Below, in pieces: positions 10,025 to 21,445 of a DNA stretch of 64,000 bases. The notes under the pieces are model-generated. The model did not search any database. It saw nothing but the letters and a program-made list of their open reading frames with translations, and was not told where the DNA came from. The number at the start of each line of letters is the position of its first letter. Position 1 is the first letter of the stretch. A program made the position numbers and the translations under genes. Source of the DNA: Aplectana chamaeleonis (taxonomy: Eukaryota; Nematoda; Chromadorea; Rhabditida; Cosmocercidae); assembly GCA_029168955.1 (NCBI GenBank), contig JAPDOI010000428.1, positions 124,001-188,000 on the forward strand, in the 5' to 3' direction.

Positions 10025-11785
10025 ACACGGTAGAACCGTGTCAGAGACAACAACAGAAATAAATACCCAAACGGCAATTAAAAGACTAAAAACACTAAAG
10101 TCAGTCGAACAACAATAGACAAATGGACCAACTGACTATTAGGCATACACCGGCACCATGAAGAAAAGAGATCTTTCAAACATTACTCCTGGGACAACAG
10201 ATAACTCTCAAGTGTCTTTTTGAGTTCACTGAGTTTCCCCACTACAAAACCTGACCGAAGTAGTTTATTGAATTCAGACCCCGCCCTATTGACAAAGAAG
10301 TGCTGTCGTACATTCCGCCTGGCCCCAATGGGGCCAAATTTCACCGGTGCTCCCCTAGTGGTTGATGGTCTAAGGTTGAACAGCCGGATAGCCTTGATAC
10401 CAGCACTCCCATGAATGATCTTATACATCATTATCATATCAAACCTTCTTCTCCTGTGCTCTAGAGTGGTTAGGCCCAATTTAGCGTTCCTGGTGACATG
10501 ACACACGTTACGATTAGTCTGAAACCACGATGTCCTGAAGAAAACTCTACGTGTAAAGGTATTTTGGACTTTCTAAAGCGCATCGATAGATCCTTTTTTG
10601 TATGGATTAAAGACTACCGTACCATACTCCATAAGTGGACGTACGTACGTTTTATACACCTCGGTCAGCACGTTTGCATTAGTAGTTGATAGTGCTCGAA
10701 ACGCGCTGTGCATCATCCTATTAGCCGTGGACGCGACCTGGAGACAGTGATCATCGAAATTAAGATCATCCTTGATAAGAAAACCAAGGTCTTTAATCTC
10801 GCTGACCTCGCTCAACTGCAAACCGTCGATAGTATAGAAGCCACTAACTCGCCTCTTACCAAGCTTCATCACTTTAGTCTTTTCGCTGGAAAGCGGCGAT
10901 TTCCATTCATTTGACCATTTGGCTACATCATTAAGAGCTTTTTGCAAACACTCCGAGTCTTCCATTGTCAAAATAGGTTCATACAACTTAAAGTCATCAG
11001 CGAATGCCGAACAGCCGACATTGTTCAAGGATATAATCGAGGGAAGCTCATACGTATAAATATTGAAGAGTATTGGTGAAAGCACTCCCCCTGGGGAACA
11101 CCACTAAGGACTGCAAAGGGAGGGGAGAACGTACTATTAAGCCTGACCCTGAAAGTTCTGCCCGTGAGAAAAGCACGAATCCAAGCCACTATTCGCGGAT
11201 GGATACCCACTCTTTCTAGTTTGTTTACAAATTTGCGATGAGAACTTCTGTCAAATGCCTTGGAAAAATCAAGGTAAATAACATCCACACCTATATCTTT
11301 GTCCAGCGCACGCGTCCAATCATCAAGTGACTCCAGCATCGCCGAAATTGTGGATTTGCCCTTTTGAAAACCATGTTGATGTTCCGAGATGATGGAGTGC
11401 TCCTCTTGATGGGCCATAATTCTTTCTTTTCATTACTTTTTCAAAAATCCTCGCAAAGATAGACGTGATACTGATGGGCCGGTAATTGCTGGGATCAGAA
11501 AACGGCTTCTTCTTAGGTATAGGAGTCACAAAAGATGTACGCCATCTGCTCGGAACATTTCCACGCATAAAACTCAAGTTGAAAATGTATGCTAGTGGCC
11601 CAACTATGGAATCAATGACCTTTTTAATGAAACACAATGGTAAGTGATCCGGCGTGTCGGAAAACGAATTAGGCCATTTGGCTAGTAGATCCGACAATTC
11701 ACCCGGGAGAAACCAAACAGAATCAGGCATAATAGGAAAAAGCGAAGGACTAACACGCTCATCCGAGCCAGTGTCGTCAAGGTCA
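10025..11785 (-). pseudogene. 5'-truncated CR1/Jockey-like LINE reverse transcriptase
   Basis: Minus-strand frames at 11,730-11,323, 11,417-11,025, 11,085-10,573 and 10,506-10,183 together give a non-LTR RT and its C-terminal region. Visible motifs in order are NYRPISITSIF, HQHGFQKGKST, IYLDFSKAFD (catalytic Asp), GVPQG then LSPILFNIY, SAFADDFKLY (catalytic FADD), KTKVMKLG, and a C-terminal LEHRRRRFDMIMMYKI typical of CR1-type elements. It carries two frameshifts (between frames one and two near 11,400, and at GVPQG near 11,080) and an in-frame TAG at 10,573. The last frame ends naturally at 10,183. The 3' end has a hairpin ACACGG-TTCTA-CCGTGT (10,025-10,041) followed by AAATC repeats. No endonuclease is present. 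The 5' end runs into the 42-bp satellite at about 11,785. Confidence 0.9.
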
Positions 11786-12534
11786 TCAGAAGCCCGAAGA
11801 ATTTTTCACGACGTCCCGATGACGTCATCAGAAGCCCGAAGCACTTTTCACGACGTCCCGATGACGTCGTCAGAAGCCCGAAGCACTTTTCACGACGTCT
11901 TGATGACGTCATCAGATGCACAAAGCATTTTTCACAACGACCCGATGACGTCATCAGATGCACAGAGCATTTTTCACAACGACCCGATGACGTCATCAGA
12001 AGCCCGAAGCACTTCTCACGACGTCCCGATGACGTCATCAGAAGCCCGAAGCACTTTTCACAACGACCCGATGACGTCATCAGAAGCCCGAAGCACTTTT
12101 CACGACGACCCGATGACGTCATCAGAAGCCCGAAGCACTTTTCAAGACGAACCGATGACGTCATCAGAAGCTCGAAGCACTTTTGACGACGTCCCGATGA
12201 CGTCATCAGATGCACGAAGCATTTTTCACAACGACACGATGACGTCATCAGAAGCCCGAAGCACTTTTCACGACGTCCCGATGACGTCATCAGAGGCCCG
12301 AAGCATTTTTTTCACGACGACCCGATGACGTCATCAGAAGCTCGAAGCACTTTTGCCGACGTCCCGATGACGTCATCAGACGCACGAAGCATTTTTCACA
12401 ACGACCCGATGACGTCATCAGAAGCCCGTGGCACTTTTCACGACGTCCCGATGACGTCATCAGAAGCCCGAAGCACTTCTCACGACGTCCCGATGACGTC
12501 ATCAGATGCACGAAGCATTTTTCACAACGACCCG

Positions 12535-14345
12535 ATGACGTACTCAGAAGCCCGAAGCACTTTTCACGACGTCCCAATGACGTCATCAGAAGCCCGAAGC
12601 ACTTTTCACGACGGCCCGATGACGTCATCAGAAGCCCGAAGCATTTTTCACGACGACCCGAGGACGTCATCAGAAGCTCGAAGCACTTTTGACGACGTCC
12701 CGATGACGTCATCAGATGCACGAAGCATTTTTCACAACGACCCGATGACGTCATCAGATGCACGAAGCATTTTTCACAACGACCCGATGACGTCATTAGA
12801 AACCCGAAGCACTTTTCACGACGTCCCAATGACGTCATCGGAAGCCCGAAGCACTTTTCACGACGGCCCGATGACGTCATCAGAAGCCCGAAGCATTTTC
12901 CACGGCGACCCGATGACGTCATCAGAAGCCCGAAGCACTTTTCACGACGTCCCGATGACGTCATCAGATGCACGAAGCATTTTTCACAACGACCCGATGA
13001 CGTCATCAGAAGCCCGAAGCACTTTTCACGACGTCCCGATGACGTCATCGGAAGCCCGAAGCATTTTTCACAACGACCCGATGACGTCATCAGATGCACG
13101 AAGCATTTTTCACAACGACCCGATGACGTCATCAGAAGCCTGAAGCACTTTTCATGACGTCCCAGATGACGTCATCAGAAGCCCGAAGCACTTTTTCACG
13201 ACGCACCGATGACGTCATCAGATGCACGAAGCATTTTTCACGACGACCCGATGACGTCATCAGATGCACGAAGCATTTTTCACAACGACCCGATGACGTC
13301 ATCAGAAGCCCGAAGCACTTTTCACGACGTCCAGATGACGTCATCAGATGCCCGAAGCACTTTCACGACGTCCCGATGACGTCATCAGAAGCCCGAAGCA
13401 CTTTCACGACGTCCCGATGACGTCATCGGAAGCCCGAAGCATTTTTCACAACGACCCGATGACGTCATCAGATGCACGAAGCATTTTTCACAACGACCCG
13501 ATGACGTCATCAGAAGCCCGAGGCACTTCTCACGACGTCCCGATGACGTCATCAGAAGCCGAAGAACTTTTTACGACGCACCGATGCCGTCATCAGATGC
13601 ACAAAGCATTTTTCACAACGACCCGATGACGCCATCAGGAGCTCGCACCGGCTTTCACAAGGACGCGATGACGCCATCAGGAGCTCGAAGCATTTTTCAC
13701 AACGACCCGATGACGCCATCAGGAGCTCGAAGCATTTTTCACAACGACCCGATGACGCCATCAGGAGCTCGAAGCATTTTTCACAACGACCCGATGACGT
13801 CATCAGATGCACGAAGCATTTTTCACAACGACCCGATGACGTCATCAGAAGCCCGAAGCACTTTTCACGACGTCCCAATGACGTCATCAGAAGCCCGAAG
13901 CACTTTTCACGACGGCCCGATGACGTCATCAGAAGCCCGAAGCATTTTTCACGACGACCCGAGGACGTCATCAGAAGCTCGAAGCACTTTTGACGACGTC
14001 CCGATGACGTCATCAGATGCACGAAGCATTTTTCACAACGACCCGATGACGTCATCAGATGCACGAAGCATTTTTCACAACGACCCGATGACGTCATTAG
14101 AAACCCGAAGCACTTTTCACGACGTCCCAATGACGTCATCGGAAGCCCGAAGCACTTTTCACGACGGCCCGATGACGTCATCAGAAGCCCGAAGCATTTT
14201 CCACGGCGACCCGATGACGTCATCAGAAGCCCGAAGCACTTTTCACGACGTCCCGATGACGTCATCAGATGCACGAAGCATTTTTCACAACGACCCGATG
14301 ACGTCATCAGAAGCCCGAAGCACTTTTCACGACGTCCCGATGACG
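12535..14345. repeat. Segmental duplication inside the satellite, offset ~1.31 kb
   Basis: The ordered string of unit variants around 12,540-13,060 recurs at about 13,850-14,370. It includes a rare unit in which GATGACG is changed to GAGGACG (12,659 and 13,970) and a rare unit with 'gtcattagaaacccg' (12,791 and 14,092). Shared rare variants in the same order show a block duplication rather than independent mutation. Confidence 0.8.
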
Positions 14346-14884
14346 TCATCAGAAGCCCGAAGCACTTTTCTCGACGGCCCGATGACGTCATCGGAAGCCC
14401 GAAGCATTTTTCACGACGACCCGATGACGTCATCAGAAGCCCGAAGCACTTTTCATGACGTCCAGATGACGTCATCAGAAGCCCGAAGCACTTTTCACGA
14501 CGACCCGATGACGTCATCAGAAGCCCGAAGCATTTTTCACGACGTCCCGAAGACGTCATCAGATGCACGAAGCATTTTTCACAACGACCCGATGACGTCA
14601 TCAGAAGCCCGAAGCACTTTTCACGACGTCCCGATGACGTCATCAGAAGCCCGAAGCACTTTTCACGACGTCCCGATGACGTCATCAGAAGCCCGAAGCA
14701 CTTTTCACGACGGCCCGATGACGTCATCGGAAGCCCGAAGCATTTTTCACAACGACCCGATGACGTCATCAGATGCACGAAGCATTTTTCACAACGACCC
14801 GATGACGTCATCAGAAGCCCGAGGCACTTCTCACGACGTCCCGATGACGTCATCAGAAGCCGAAGAACTTTTTACGACGCACCG

Positions 14885-17140
14885 ATGACGTCATCAGATG
14901 CACAAAGCATTTTTCACAACGACCCGATGACGCCATCAGGAGCTCGAAGCATTTTTCACAACGACCCGATGACGCCATCAGGAGCTCGAAGCATTTTTCA
15001 CAACGACCCGATGACGTCATCAGATGCACGAAGCATTTTTCACAACGACCCGATGACGTCATCAGAAGCCCGAGGCACTTCTCACGACGTCCCGATGACG
15101 TCATCAGAAGCCGAAGAACTTTTTACGACGCACCGATGACGTGATCAGATGCACAAAGCATTTTTCACAACGACCCGATGACGCCATCAGGAGCTCGAAG
15201 CATTTTTCACAACGACCCGATGACGCCATCAGGAGCTCGAAGCATTTTTCACAACGACCCGATGACGTCATCAGAAGCCCGAAGCACTTTTCAAGACGAC
15301 CCGATGACGTCATCAGAAACTCGAAGCACTTTTGACGACGTTCCGATGACGTCATCAGATGCACGAAGCATTTTTCACAACGACCCGATGACGTCATCAG
15401 AAGCCCGAAGCACTGTTCACGACGTCCCGATGACGTCATCAGAAGCCGAAGCACTTTTCACGACGTACCGATGACGTCATCAGAAGCCCGAAGCACTTTT
15501 CACGGCGTCCCGATGACGTCATCAGAAGCCCGAAGTACTTCTCACGACGTCCCGATGACGTCATCAGAAGCCCGAAGCACTTTTCACGACGTCCCTATGA
15601 CGTCGTCAGAAGCCCGAAGTACTTTTCACGACGACCCGATGACGTCATCAAAAGCTCGAAGCACTTTTGACGACGTCCCGATGACGCCATCAGATGCACA
15701 AAGCCTTTTTCACAACGACCCGATGACGTCATCAGGAGCCGAAGCACTTTTCACGACGTCCCGATGACGTCATCAGATGCACAAAGCATTTTTCACAACG
15801 ACCCGATGACGCCATCAGGGCTCGAAGCATTTTTCACAACGAGATGACGTCATCAAAAGCCCGAAGTACTTTTCACGACGACCCCATGACGTCATCAGAA
15901 GCCCGAAACACTTTTCACGACGTCCCGATGACGTCATCGGAAGCTCGACGCACTTTTCACGACGTCCCGATGACGTCATCAGAAGCCGAAGAACTTTTTA
16001 CGACGCACCGATGACGTCATCAGATGCACAAAGCATTTTTCACAACGACCCGATGACGCCATCAGGAGCTCGAAGCATTTTTCACAACGACCCGATGACG
16101 CCATCAGGAGCTCGAAGCATTTTTCACAACGACCCGATGACGTCATCAGATGCACGAAGCATTTTTCACAACGACCCGATGACGTCATCAGAAGCCCGAG
16201 GCACTTCTCACCACGTCCCGATGACCTCATCAGAAGCCGAAGAACTTTTACGACGCAACCGATGACGTCATCAGATGCACAAAGCATTTTTCACAACGAC
16301 CCGATGACGCCATCAGGAGCTCGAAGCATTTTTCACAACGACCCGATGACGCCATCAGGAGCTCGGAAGCATTTTTCATTAAACGACCCGATGACGTCAT
16401 CAGAAGCCCGGAAGCACTTTTCAAGACGACCCGATGACGTCATCAGAAACTCGAAGCACTTTTGACGACGTTCCGATGACGTCATCAGATGCACGAAGCA
16501 TTTTTCACAACGACCCGATGACGTCATCAGAAGCCCGAAGCACTGTTCACGACGTCCCGATGACGTCATCAGAAGCCGAAGCACTTTTCACGACGTACCG
16601 ATGACGTCATCAGAAGCCCGAAGCACTTTTCACGGCGTCCCGATGACGTCATCAGAAGCCCGAAGTACTTCTCACGACGTCCCGATGACGTCATCAGAAG
16701 CCCGAAGCACTTTTCACGACGTCCCTATGACGTCATCAGAAGCCCGAAGTACTTTTCACGACGACCCGATGACGTCATCAAAAGCTCGAAGCACTTTTGA
16801 CGACGTCCCGATGACGCCATCAGATGCACAAAGCATTTTTCACAACGACCCGATGACGTCATCAGGAGCCGAAGCACTTTTCACGACGTCCCGATGACGT
16901 CATCAGATGCACAAAGCATTTTTCACAACGACCCGATGACGCCATCAGGAGCTCGAAGCATTTTTCACAACGAGATGACGTCATCAAAAGCCCGAAGTAC
17001 TTTTCACGACGACCCCATGACGTCATCAGAAGCCCGAAACACTTTTCACGACGTCCCGATGACGTCATCGGAAGCTCGACGCACTTTTCACGACGTCCCG
17101 GTGACGTCATCAGAAGCCCGAAGCACTTTTCACGACGTCC
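14885..17140. repeat. Tandem higher-order repeat of ~1.13 kb (two copies)
   Basis: 14,885-16,010 and 16,011-17,140 carry the same series of unit variants. Shared markers are the 'ccatcaggagctcgaagc' pair, the 'acttttcacggcgtcc' unit (15,490 and 16,620), the 'tcatcaaaagctcgaagc' unit (15,646 and 16,776), and a truncated unit ending 'cacaacgagatgacgtc' (15,835 and 16,967). The copies differ by small indels, for example an extra 'tta' after 'catttttca' near 16,379. Confidence 0.8.
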
Positions 17141-17195
17141 CGATGACGTCATCAGAAGCCCGAAGCACTTTTCACGACGTACCGATGACGTCATC

Positions 17196-18505
17196 TGAAT
17201 CTATACTGACCTAGAAACCGATTACTGACCAGACTACGTACTCTGATGATTCGAGGGATATATCCCCAGCCAAATGTTGCTTTGCTCCCTATGAAGGGAC
17301 CGATTTCCAACCGATGGGCAGCATGGGAAGCAGCCGCGAAGCGACACGCAGCGCAGGGTCTAGAAAGGGGATCATGGACTTATTGTGCGGGAATTAAAGG
17401 CATTCGTTTCCTCACAACAAGTTTTTTTTTTCACAACCGTGATTTTTCGCCCAATTACAAGATGAGACGCGGATGGTATGTAAACGATCGATCAACGGCG
17501 CGTCCTGCCATTCTATCCTATGTTTTTCTTATGTCGTGTGTGCTCTTCCTTTATGTCGTTCTCATTCCCGTAAAAACAATGTTTGAATATGTATATCCAG
17601 CATTAACTATATCCACAAGGGTATCAAAAGTCAAGTCAAATGGAAAAAGGCTGTGGTGCAATCGCGTATCTTCACTAAATAAAGTATAGGAGTTTTGGAA
17701 GGAATAAAGTTAAAAAAAGTCCAAACACTAAGATTTTCTTATACACAGAGTAATGCAGCCACAGCTGGTTCGTTTCCAAGTTTGGCTCTTATCAGTGAGG
17801 GGAACTGCTGGTATTTTTAGATAGGTTGTTGCTTTCATCGCTTCTTTCATCTTTCTGTTTTTTTCTGCTTTTGTCTCCATTGGAGGTTTTATAGTTTTAC
17901 AGTAATGTGTGTTTTGTCGAAACTTTCCGTTTTTAATTTTCTTGTATTTTCTTGCTCAGAAAATCAGAAAAAAATGAAAGTACATCGCCGTTTATGATAG
18001 AGTGTTCGCAAAAGCTCACCTAAACATCCAGTCGACGGCAAATTTTGGTTTTCTCTGAGTTTTGAAGGGAAGAGGGACCAAAACGTTCGAACACTAGAAT
18101 TTTTATATACACAGAATACCACAACATCGCAAACCTTTACTGGAGAACCAAACGGAAATAACAGACGAAATGAAAGAAACAAAAAAAAACAACAACCCAC
18201 TAGTACAAATCATGAGCTGCTTCCCTCTCATGATCAATGACAAACTTAAAACCGAGACAACCATCGCTCTAGGGCACGATTTCTATGGACAGGTCCTAGC
18301 CTAAACTGGAGTTTCGGAAAATGGTCGTCTGATTGTTGTGTGGGGGAACAAAAAGAACAGCTCGGAGATTGCCGAATTACCTCAAAAGCAGTGTTCGCGA
18401 TAGCCTTGGATTTCAAGATTAATTACTGATCCGATTGTTTGGTCCCCGGGTAGAGCTGAAATGACGGAGAAATCGGGAAAAACGCACCAGAAAGGCACGA
18501 AATCC
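17196..18505. other. Satellite flank; one unassigned 147-codon plus frame
   Basis: The frame 17,246-17,689 encodes 147 residues with one hydrophobic stretch (YVFLMSCVLFLYVVLIPV) that could span a membrane. I recognise no family, there is no supporting neighbour, and the start is arbitrary. 17,700-18,500 contains two diverged copies of a phrase like 'atatacacagaatacc' (17,740 and 18,105) and otherwise nothing. Confidence 0.25.
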
Positions 18506-18509
18506 TTAA

Positions 18510-18986
18510 AGGCACAGTCCAAGCTCGGGGGCGAAATCTGAGAAGACCATATAATTATGAAGTGGACTCACCCCTTATAACACCTGCCAAGTGCGAGCTC
18601 TCGACTCCCCCGAATAAGCGAGATATAGGGGGAAGCCACCCTGGGGCGCCCACACACGGAAGCCACTTTGGCACGCCCCTTTTACGATGTTTCGAGCTGA
18701 ACAGTGGCGACATGAGCGATGGTTTTCGATCAAAAGCCCCATTCTTTCCTTCATTCTCAGTCTCTCTACCGACTCAGGTCCGCTCGCAGACATCGGTTGC
18801 AAATGACAGAAGTTACAAGCCTCGGACAACTCGTCCACCATACTTCCGCAGCTCAAATTTTGAGAGGCCATAACTCCGTTCCCAGAAGGTCTGGTACGAT
18901 TTCAGAGACATCATTGGAATCAGCGTCGGACTGTTTTCAAGATAGGCTAGAAAGCAAAAACACGATTCCGAGGTTGGACTGTGCCT
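18510..18986. mobile_element. TTAA-flanked MITE (AGGCACAG type)
   Basis: AGGCACAGTCCAA at 18,510 is inverted at the right end (TTGGACTGTGCCT ending 18,986). Both ends are flanked by TTAA (18,506-18,509 and 18,987-18,990). The interior shares phrases such as 'cctcggacaactcgtcc' and 'cagaagttacaagcctcgg' with the AGGCAGTG-type elements at 30,609, 38,335 and 46,112. TTAA duplications are typical of piggyBac-related non-autonomous elements, but the family name is inferred. Confidence 0.85.
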
Positions 18987-18990
18987 TTAA

Positions 18991-19389
18991 GTATCACCCC
19001 GCCCATTAGGTCTCAAGGAAACTGTTTGTTGTGACATTGAAAGGACCGTCTTTTGCAATTCTCTACTCTTTCTTCCATTTTTTATTAGCCCACTTTTTAC
19101 CGGTGACAACCACCGTGAACATGTTCATCCAACAGGACAAATAGTCCAGTCCAGAGACTAATGTCTCTGAAATAAGATGTTTTTGGGCGCTTCTCGCCAT
19201 TTTTTCGAAATTTTAGTAACACTCGGTGGCCAACGCCTTGTTTTGAGTGGAAAACTCGGGAATACACCGCTGTTTTGTTACGGATGGATTGGGAGATAAG
19301 TATAGTAATACAAGGTGCGCACGCACGCCGCTTCGCGGCGTACTGGTGGGCGTGGTTCAGGATCCACGGAGCGAAGCCTCGACCCCATA
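18991..19389. other. No recognisable feature
   Basis: Non-coding. Ends with a short hairpin-rich 'cgccgcttcgcggcg' at about 19,327. Confidence 0.4.
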
Positions 19390-20173
19390 CAGTACCGCGA
19401 TTTTTTTTTGTAGAAAAGAGTTTTGCGGCGTTTTTTGCACTCACAGAGCTCCGCATCGCCATAACCTCCTTCACAGTGTCCCGATTTCAATTTCGAAGTA
19501 ATTTCTGAAATGTCTTCCTTGAGTCCCATACGACAGCGTTTAAAAATAATAGATTTAATCATAGCAGTGCATCGAAGAATGCATGTTTGCACCATAAATT
19601 CCTCATTATGAACTGGTCAGACGATTATGATAGCAGAAATCTTTCATGTTTTAACCTGTGGTCGATGTGAATTTTTGACAGAAATACTCATCTTTCAACA
19701 GGATACCGGAGTCGAAAAGAATCTACACATACCGTTGCATTCGCCTCACTGTGAGTAACGCGAAAACCACCTCTAGACATCATTTCGTCGATTTTGAAGC
19801 GAGATATGGCGATGAAGCGCACCTCTGAGAAATATTGCTGTGACTGTTCCGCTACTGCCCCGCGACTCAACCGCGATCCCGGACTGTCCAGCGCCTCCCC
19901 GCTACCCTGGACTCTTCCGCGGCTTTGCCGCGACTCCTCCGCAACTTCTTCGTGGGTCAGGCTTCCCACACTCGCTCGCGACTCCCCCGAGACTCTTCTG
20001 CAACCTTACCGCGATTTGGTTAATAGAGAATCTTCCGCGGTACTGCCCGCGACTTCTCCGGCAGGCGCCGAGCCGGAGGAGTGGCGCCAGAATCGCGGTA
20101 ATATTTCTCAGAGTTGTATGCGCAAAAAACGCCACAAAACGCTTTTTTTTGCAAGAAAAAATTCGCGGTAATG
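19390..20173. mobile_element. TA-flanked MITE (CAGTACCG type), copy 1, with nested insertion
   Basis: The ends CAGTACCGCGA (19,390) and TCGCGGTAATG (ending 20,173) are flanked by TA. Just inside each end are 'gcaaagaaagcgttttgcgg'-like sequences, inverted. The interior aligns along its length with the copy at 20,454-20,946, for example 'tcgatgtgaatttt', 'aataccggagt' and 'cattcgcctcact'. It is longer than copy 2 because of a GC-rich insertion at 19,823-20,113. Confidence 0.8.
19823..20113. mobile_element. GC-rich element nested in the CAGTACCG MITE
   Basis: CTCTGAGAAATATT at 19,823-19,836 is inverted at 20,100-20,113. The interior is GC-rich with repeated CGCGACTC/CCGCGA words, unlike the host element. 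Copy 2 of the host (20,454-20,946) has no counterpart, so this is an insertion. Open frames through it are compositional. Confidence 0.65.
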
Positions 20174-20453
20174 TACCTTTCACGGAAATCAGCAACGCAA
20201 TGCATAATCCTTCACATTCTGACACAGAATTGAAAAAAGAGGGTTTGCTGAGAAAGTTATGTCACACTTTTCCATGGATTGGTGAACCTTTCGGGGTAGA
20301 TTGATGTGCTGTCCAGTTCTTGAGCTCATTTCAGAAAACTGTCGCTTCAGAAAGTGATTATGAATGAACAGTTGAAGCAATAGGCACAAATGAAGCCAAA
20401 TATATGCAGTATAACAGGGCTCAGAACTGATTGATCCCTTGTTTGTCCACTTA

Positions 20454-20946
20454 CAGTACCGAGCAATTTTTTTGCAAAGAAAGCGTTTTGCGGCGTTTTT
20501 TGCGCTCAGGAAGCGCCTCAACGCCATAACTTGTTCCAAAGTGGTCCAATTTCGATTCTGAAGTCATTTCTGGATTGCTTTCATTTAGAGGTATACGATG
20601 GTGTTACAAAATGACAGATTCAACTCTAGAAGTTTACCGAAATGTGCATAATTGCACCTCTGAACCCCTCATTATTAACTGATGAGACGGTCATAATAGC
20701 AGGAATCTGTCATGCTTTGACCTGGGGTCGATGTGAATTTGAGAAGGAAATACACAATTTTCAACAAAATACCGGAGTTAAAAGACTTTCTACAAATACT
20801 ACTACATTCGCCTCACTAAGAGGAACACGAAAACCAAGTGAAAAACTCATTTCGTCAATTTAGAAGTGAGTTGTGGCGATGCGGCGCTTTGTGAACGCAA
20901 AAAAACGCCGCAAAACGTTTTTTTGAAAAAAATATGCTCGGTACTG
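20454..20946. mobile_element. TA-flanked MITE (CAGTACCG type), copy 2
   Basis: CAGTACCGAGCA at 20,454 is inverted at the right end (TGCTCGGTACTG ending 20,946), with TA on each side (20,452-20,453 and 20,947-20,948). The arms extend through 'gcgttttgcggcgttttttg' and 'cgcctcaacgccataac', about 80 bp with gaps. A TA duplication fits the Tc1/mariner group. No transposase is present. Confidence 0.85.
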
Positions 20947-21054
20947 TACACTAAAGGGAGGTCAATCACCACGGCTGCATACGTGGGCAGTGGGTGGGAC
21001 AGCTGGGTGTCAGTTGTTAACGACACGACATGAGTAATTTCCGTTCATCATCGC

Positions 21055-21275
<221 letters not shown>

Positions 21276-21301
21276 CTAAGCCAAATATAGTAGGTAGGAT
21301 A

Positions 21302-21445
21302 ATGAAGAAAACTGTAAATTCGAGATTTTGGAGAGGGAGATCATGCAAGGAAGAGATTCCGTGCAAAAATTGCAAGGTAAGAATTGAAACACTTCGAGTG
21401 GTTCCATCAATGCACAAAAGCAAGTGCGTCGCGGATCCTCAATAA
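21302..21445 (+). CDS. Candidate 47-residue frame with a Cys-Cys-His-Cys zinc-binding pattern
   Basis: ATG at 21,302 to TAA at 21,443-21,445. The product is basic. It ends with CKNCKVRIETLRVVPSMHKS followed by KC, that is C-x2-C-x13-H-x3-C, a spacing that could bind zinc. It could be a last exon whose upstream exons lie elsewhere, or chance. No splice partner or repeat homologue is visible in the window. It lies right after the CA microsatellite. Confidence 0.2.
   Translation: MKKTVNSRFWRGRSCKEEIPCKNCKVRIETLRVVPSMHKSKCVADPQ

Larger units (their letters stand above)
11786..17195. repeat. 42-bp satellite with a CRE palindrome in each unit
   Basis: The unit begins CCCGATGACGTCATCAG, continues 'aagcccgaagcacttttc' and ends 'acgacgt'. 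By length there are about 128 units. GATGACGTCATC is a 12-bp palindrome containing TGACGTCA, the CREB/ATF consensus. Many units keep it; a subtype has TGACGCCA. Because 42 is 14 codons and the unit lacks stops in several frames, long frames appear on both strands (14-residue repeats MTSSEARSTFHDVP on plus and MTSSGRREKCFGLL on minus). These are symmetric artefacts of the repeat, not evidence of protein. Subtypes include a 'gatgcacgaagcatttttca' form and a 'ccatcaggagctcgaagc' form. Small indels shift the frame around 13,140-13,420, 15,130, 15,830 and 16,250. Confidence 0.95.

Noticed and set aside
11786..17195. CRISPR array
   Set aside because: There are no unique spacers; the whole 42-bp unit repeats, no cas genes are present and the context is eukaryotic.
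11654..17214. Long open frames on both strands with 14-residue repeats (MTSSEARSTFHDVP and MTSSGRREKCFGLL)
   Set aside because: The unit is 42 bp, a multiple of three, so frames stay open automatically on both strands. Frames break wherever an indel occurs, which is not how a selected protein repeat behaves.
17246..17689. 147-codon frame with one hydrophobic stretch as a membrane protein gene
   Set aside because: Not rejected outright, but no homology, splice context or conserved motif supports it; kept only as an unassigned frame.
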